Made by a program: the position numbers and the translations under genes
Shown here: positions 6,490-9,240 of the stretch, in pieces
How positions within the stretch are numbered: position 1 is the stretch's first letter
Layout of the letters: the number at the start of each line of letters is the position of its first letter
Assembly: GCA_015711895.1 (NCBI GenBank)
Contig: MU158609.1
Span: 1-9,240 of the forward strand
Length of the DNA: 9,240 nt
Direction of reading: 5' to 3'
Origin: Candidatus Solincola tengchongensis
GTDB lineage: Bacteria; Actinomycetota; Geothermincolia; Geothermincolales; RBG-13-55-18
Notes under the pieces: generated by a model
Seen by the model: only the letters and a program-made list of their open reading frames with translations
The model's database searches: none
Told to the model about the DNA's origin: nothing

Positions 6490-7953
6490 TCAGCGAACCC
6501 TGGAGCCCCGCCTTTCGCTCCCCTCCAGGGCTCGGGCGATGCGCTGCAGGCACCTCTCCCGCCCCAGGAGCTCCATGGACTCGAAGAGAGGCGGGCTGAC
6601 CTTGCTCCCGGTGACCGCCACCCGGATGGGCTGGAAGGCCTTGCGGGGCTTGAGTCCCATCCCCTCAACCATGGCCCGCAGCGCGGATTCGATGCTCTCG
6701 GCATCGAACCTCTCCAGCTCCAGCAGGCGCTTTCCCGCCTCGCGAAGCACGGCGCGGTTCTCGTCACCTTCCAGAAATTCCCTGGAATCCTCCGCCGTCT
6801 CCACTTCCCGGAAGAGAAAGGCCAGGAGGGGCACGGCGTCGGCGAGCACCTTTATCCTCTCCCGGATGAGGGGGACGGCGTGGCGCAGCCTCTCCATCCC
6901 CTCCTCGTCTCCCTCGGCCAGCAGCCCCTCACGGACCAGGAAAGGCCGGATGGCCTCCGCCAGCCCTTCCTCGTCCATGGCCATGATGTACTGCGCGTTC
7001 ATCCAGTAGAGCTTGTCCGTGTCCCACACCGCTGGCTTGGAGGACACCCTCTCCAGGCCGAAGTTGGCCACCAGGGTCTCCCGGTCCATGATGGTGGTGG
7101 AGTCGTCCAGCGACCAACCCAGGAGGGCCAGGAAGTTGATCATCGCCTCGGGCAGGAAGCCCGCCTCCCGGTAGTACCCCACGGCCACGTCCCCGTGCCG
7201 CTTGGAGAGCGGCTTCCCGTCCGTACCCACGATCATGGGGAGGTGGGCGAAGGCCGGGGGTTCCTTCCCCAGGGCATGGTAGATGAGGAGCTGCTTGGGG
7301 GTGTTGGAGAGGTGGTCGTCGCCCCGTACCACGTGGGTGATGCGCATGTCGATGTCGTCCACCACCACCGCCAGGTTGTAGGTGGGAGTCCCGTCGTTGC
7401 GCAGGAGGACGAAGTCCTCGATCTCCCGGTTGCGGAAGACCACCTCGCCCCGGATGAGGTCCCGCACCGCCGTCTCTCCCTCCTCCGGGACCCGGAAGCG
7501 CAGGGCGTAGGGACGCCCCTCCTCCTCCAGGCGCTGCGCCTCGCCCTCGGGTATGGAGCGGCAGCGGCGGTCGTACATGGGATTGCGGCCTTCCCGGAGT
7601 GCCGCCTCCCTTCTCTCCTTCAGTTCCTCCGGGGAGCAGAAGCAGCGGTAGGCATGTCCCTCCCGCAGCAGCCGGAGGGCCGCCTCGTGGTAGAGGGCGT
7701 AGCGTCCCGTCTGCCGGTAAGGCCAGTGCTCACCGCCCGCGTCCGGCCCCTCGTCCCAGTCCAGCCCCAGCCAGCGCAGGTCGGTCATGATGGCCTCGAT
7801 GGCCTCCTCCGTGGAGCGCGAGAGGTCGGTGTCCTCGATGCGCAGGATGAAGGAGCCCCCGGACTGGCGGGCGAGCAGCCAGTTGTAGAGAGCCGTGCGG
7901 GCCCCTCCAACGTGCAGGTAACCGGTAGGGCTGGGCGCGAAACGCAGGCGCAA
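6490..7953 (-). CDS. gltX: Glutamyl-tRNA synthetase (GluRS)
   Basis: This class I aminoacyl-tRNA synthetase ligates glutamate to tRNA-Glu using ATP; non-discriminating forms also mischarge tRNA-Gln for GatCAB. Numbered from TTG at 7953 (487 residues), it has FAPSPTG then HVGG (14-17, the HIGH motif), RIEDTD near 38-43, and LSKRHG (249-254, the KMSKS motif). The C-terminal anticodon-binding half begins near residue 310, and the protein ends with the conserved GSKVSPPLFE region. A zinc-site remnant is visible as Cys104, Cys106 and Cys131, but the position holding His in E. coli is Ser133. TTG at 7953 is preferred because GGAGGTGGAGGAGG lies just before it and MRLRFAPSPTG matches the family start. 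A longer frame from TTG at 7986 adds 11 Gly-rich residues. It probably leads a transcript with the MBL gene. Confidence 0.97.
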   Translation of the reverse strand: MRLRFAPSPTGYLHVGGARTALYNWLLARQSGGSFILRIEDTDLSRSTEEAIEAIMTDLRWLGLDWDEGPDAGGEHWPYRQTGRYALYHEAALRLLREGHAYRCFCSPEELKERREAALREGRNPMYDRRCRSIPEGEAQRLEEEGRPYALRFRVPEEGETAVRDLIRGEVVFRNREIEDFVLLRNDGTPTYNLAVVVDDIDMRITHVVRGDDHLSNTPKQLLIYHALGKEPPAFAHLPMIVGTDGKPLSKRHGDVAVGYYREAGFLPEAMINFLALLGWSLDDSTTIMDRETLVANFGLERVSSKPAVWDTDKLYWMNAQYIMAMDEEGLAEAIRPFLVREGLLAEGDEEGMERLRHAVPLIRERIKVLADAVPLLAFLFREVETAEDSREFLEGDENRAVLREAGKRLLELERFDAESIESALRAMVEGMGLKPRKAFQPIRVAVTGSKVSPPLFESMELLGRERCLQRIARALEGSERRGSRVR

Positions 7954-8008
7954 GCCTCCTCCACCTCCCGTCACGGGACAGTCCAACTCATCGCATCGGC
8001 AACGGGAT

Positions 8009-9034
8009 TTATGATACCACAGGCGGGGTCGCCGTTACGGAGAGAAAGAAGGTGGTCCACAGCGAGGATTTGAAGGCCTGCACAACGGCCTGCCCCAGAA
8101 CGAGGGCCACAGCCAGCAGTCCGTAAAGTGACACCCGGACCAGCCAGGCCAGGGCCGGAGGCTGAAGAGTCTCCGCCGCTCGCCCCGCGGTCCAGGCCAG
8201 GAAGAAGGAAAGGGGCCATGCCAGGGCCAGGAAGGCGGCGTCCGCGGACAGGGCCTGGAGCCAGACCTGAAGGCAACCTTCCGTCCTTCCCAGGAAAAGG
8301 GAAAGGCCTTCCCGCCAGCCCTCCGGCACGCTCTTGCCATTTATTACCACTTGGCGGGCGGCCAGGTACGCGGGGACGCCCAGTAGCACGTACACCGCCA
8401 GGAGTAGCAGGAACCAGAGCAGGAGGGCCAGGAGGTAGGGGGCTATGAAGCGAAGGTGCGGATCCCACCTGCCCCAGAGGAGGACCATGAGGGAGGCCAG
8501 GGTGACGACCGCGACCCTCGCCGCGTCCCAGGGCAGGAGGGCGAGAGCCAGCCGGAAACAGCGTCCCCCGCCTTGCCGCAATGCCTCCCGAAAGGCGAGA
8601 ACCGTGCCCTCCTCCGGGACGGCCGCTCCCCCCTCTCCCCTGAGAGCCGGGGCGGGGACCTTCCCTTGTCCGCGCCGCGGGAAGGCCACCTGGGACACCA
8701 GGACCGTTTCCCCCAGGTAACCCATCGCCCGCAGGAGGAGGAAGACGCCCAGGCCCGTCAGCACCAGGAGCGCCGTGTCCTGGAAGCCCTTCCCCGCCCC
8801 AACCCGCACCCGTTCGGCGACCCGCTCGCCGACCCACTGCGGACCCCAGCCGAAGAGGACGCGCCAGCATTCGGAAAGCCCCACGGAGACGAGAAGCGCC
8901 GCCGCCCAGAGGCGCCTCTCATGCAGGGCCAAGCGCTCGGCGGTCCTCCAGAGCTCCCCCTTCCCCTTATGAGGGTGGGCCTCCACGGGGTCGTTCTCCG
9001 TCGGGGGAGACCTGTAGGGCCCCCTTTCCATCAT
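8009..9034 (-). CDS. Uncharacterised multi-pass membrane protein
   Basis: I do not recognise this 341-residue protein. It has a polar N-terminus (about 1-40) and roughly six hydrophobic segments, near residues 42-60, 85-103, 172-188, 196-220, 262-282 and 296-318. Between segments two and three lies a Gly/Pro/Arg-rich loop (about 117-150), probably cytoplasmic. No catalytic or transport motif stands out; the layout resembles integral membrane proteins of unknown function common in Gram-positives. ATG at 9034 is followed by a second ATG codon and preceded by GGGGGGAG with a seven-base spacer, a good ribosome binding site. The stop lies 55 bases before the gltX start, so it could share a transcript with gltX, although a candidate promoter sits in that gap. 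Confidence 0.8.
   Translation of the reverse strand: MMERGPYRSPPTENDPVEAHPHKGKGELWRTAERLALHERRLWAAALLVSVGLSECWRVLFGWGPQWVGERVAERVRVGAGKGFQDTALLVLTGLGVFLLLRAMGYLGETVLVSQVAFPRRGQGKVPAPALRGEGGAAVPEEGTVLAFREALRQGGGRCFRLALALLPWDAARVAVVTLASLMVLLWGRWDPHLRFIAPYLLALLLWFLLLLAVYVLLGVPAYLAARQVVINGKSVPEGWREGLSLFLGRTEGCLQVWLQALSADAAFLALAWPLSFFLAWTAGRAAETLQPPALAWLVRVSLYGLLAVALVLGQAVVQAFKSSLWTTFFLSVTATPPVVS
8011..8019 (-). promoter_or_regulatory. Candidate extended -10 element for gltX
   Basis: On the minus strand TGGTATCAT (8019-8011) is an extended -10 with the same hexamer as the tRNA promoter. It overlaps the stop codon of the upstream membrane-protein gene and would start transcription near 8004, about 50 bases before the gltX TTG. 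No good -35 is present at 16-18 bases upstream, so activity would depend on the TG extension. Confidence 0.4.
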
Positions 9035-9240
9035 TTCGCTGCTCCCCCCTCTGCGCTCCCTTCAAGCCAGGACCTCGTCCGAATCATGTTTCCCACGCAC
9101 AACCTTTCCGATCTCCTTGGGCAAACCATGCGGCCGCATGGCTTCGTCTGGTGCCGAGGCTTCCGCGCTTGACGTCCGCCCCACTGCATAACCCGGACGC
9201 ACTCCTCGCCCGCGGGAGCGGGCCGCCGCTCGTGGTGACG
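9035..9240. other. Right-edge region: upstream of the membrane-protein gene, possibly the end of another minus-strand gene
   Basis: On the minus strand two frames stay open from the window edge. One ends at TGA 9064-9062, 27 bases before the membrane-protein ATG, and its last 25 residues (MRPHGLPKEIGK onward) look protein-like. The other ends in a TGA overlapping that ATG as ATGA, but its Arg/Trp/Cys-rich translation looks non-coding. Neither can be confirmed from the visible part. A perfect 16-bp palindrome lies at 9126-9141. No clear promoter was seen. Confidence 0.35.
9126..9141. repeat. Perfect 16-bp palindrome
   Basis: CCATGCGGCCGCATGG reads identically on both strands and lies about 90 bases upstream of the membrane-protein start. 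It could bind a dimeric regulator. It could equally fall inside an upstream coding region and be chance in GC-rich DNA. Confidence 0.7.

Noticed and set aside
6052..8073. Plus-strand open frame of 673 codons opposite gltX and the MBL gene
   Set aside because: It covers two recognised genes in antisense and even spans the gap between them. Long antisense frames are expected where third positions are GC-rich, and its translation shows no family features.
1..9240. CRISPR array, insertion sequence, phage or toxin-antitoxin content
   Set aside because: I saw no regularly spaced repeats, no transposase or integrase motifs, no terminal inverted repeats and no truncated tRNA copy suggesting an attachment site.

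Overview
The window comes from a high-GC bacterial chromosome and carries housekeeping and metabolic genes. I see no phage, plasmid, insertion-sequence, CRISPR or defence gene. Strong GGAGG-type ribosome binding sites, frequent TTG starts, GC-rich third codon positions, tRNA genes with encoded CCA and sigma70-type promoters fit a high-GC Gram-positive or a deep-branching actinobacterial-type lineage. That assignment is inferred from style, not from a marker gene.

Layout, left to right. Positions 1-960 hold no convincing gene. A carbon-nitrogen hydrolase (nitrilase superfamily) runs on the plus strand at 975-2006. It converges on a minus-strand tRNA unit, read as promoter 2288-2260, tRNA-Gln(CUG), tRNA-Glu(CUC) and an intrinsic terminator at 2065-2038. 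All remaining clear genes are on the minus strand: a membrane-anchored divergent polysaccharide deacetylase (YibQ-like, 2357-3352), a YhdH/AcuI-family acryloyl-CoA reductase or quinone oxidoreductase (3962-4975) with its own near-consensus promoter, and a cluster read right to left as multi-pass membrane protein (8009-9034), glutamyl-tRNA synthetase gltX (6490-7953) and MBL-fold hydrolase (5656-6468). Gaps of about 610 and 680 bases flank the reductase gene.

How the genes fit together. gltX lies on the same strand as, and within 5 kb of, a paired tRNA-Gln/tRNA-Glu unit. Its product charges tRNA-Glu and, in bacteria lacking GlnRS, also tRNA-Gln. The tRNA promoter and a candidate gltX promoter share an extended -10 element, TG(C/G)TATCAT. 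The other genes show no shared pathway.

I did not find a convincing new biological system. The points most worth a second look are the unusually low gene density, the tRNA/GluRS arrangement, a dyad over the tRNA promoter -35, the repeat-bearing leader of the reductase gene, a UlaG-like MBL protein lacking the usual GDT aspartate, and two small open frames with good ribosome binding sites in the gene-free spacers.
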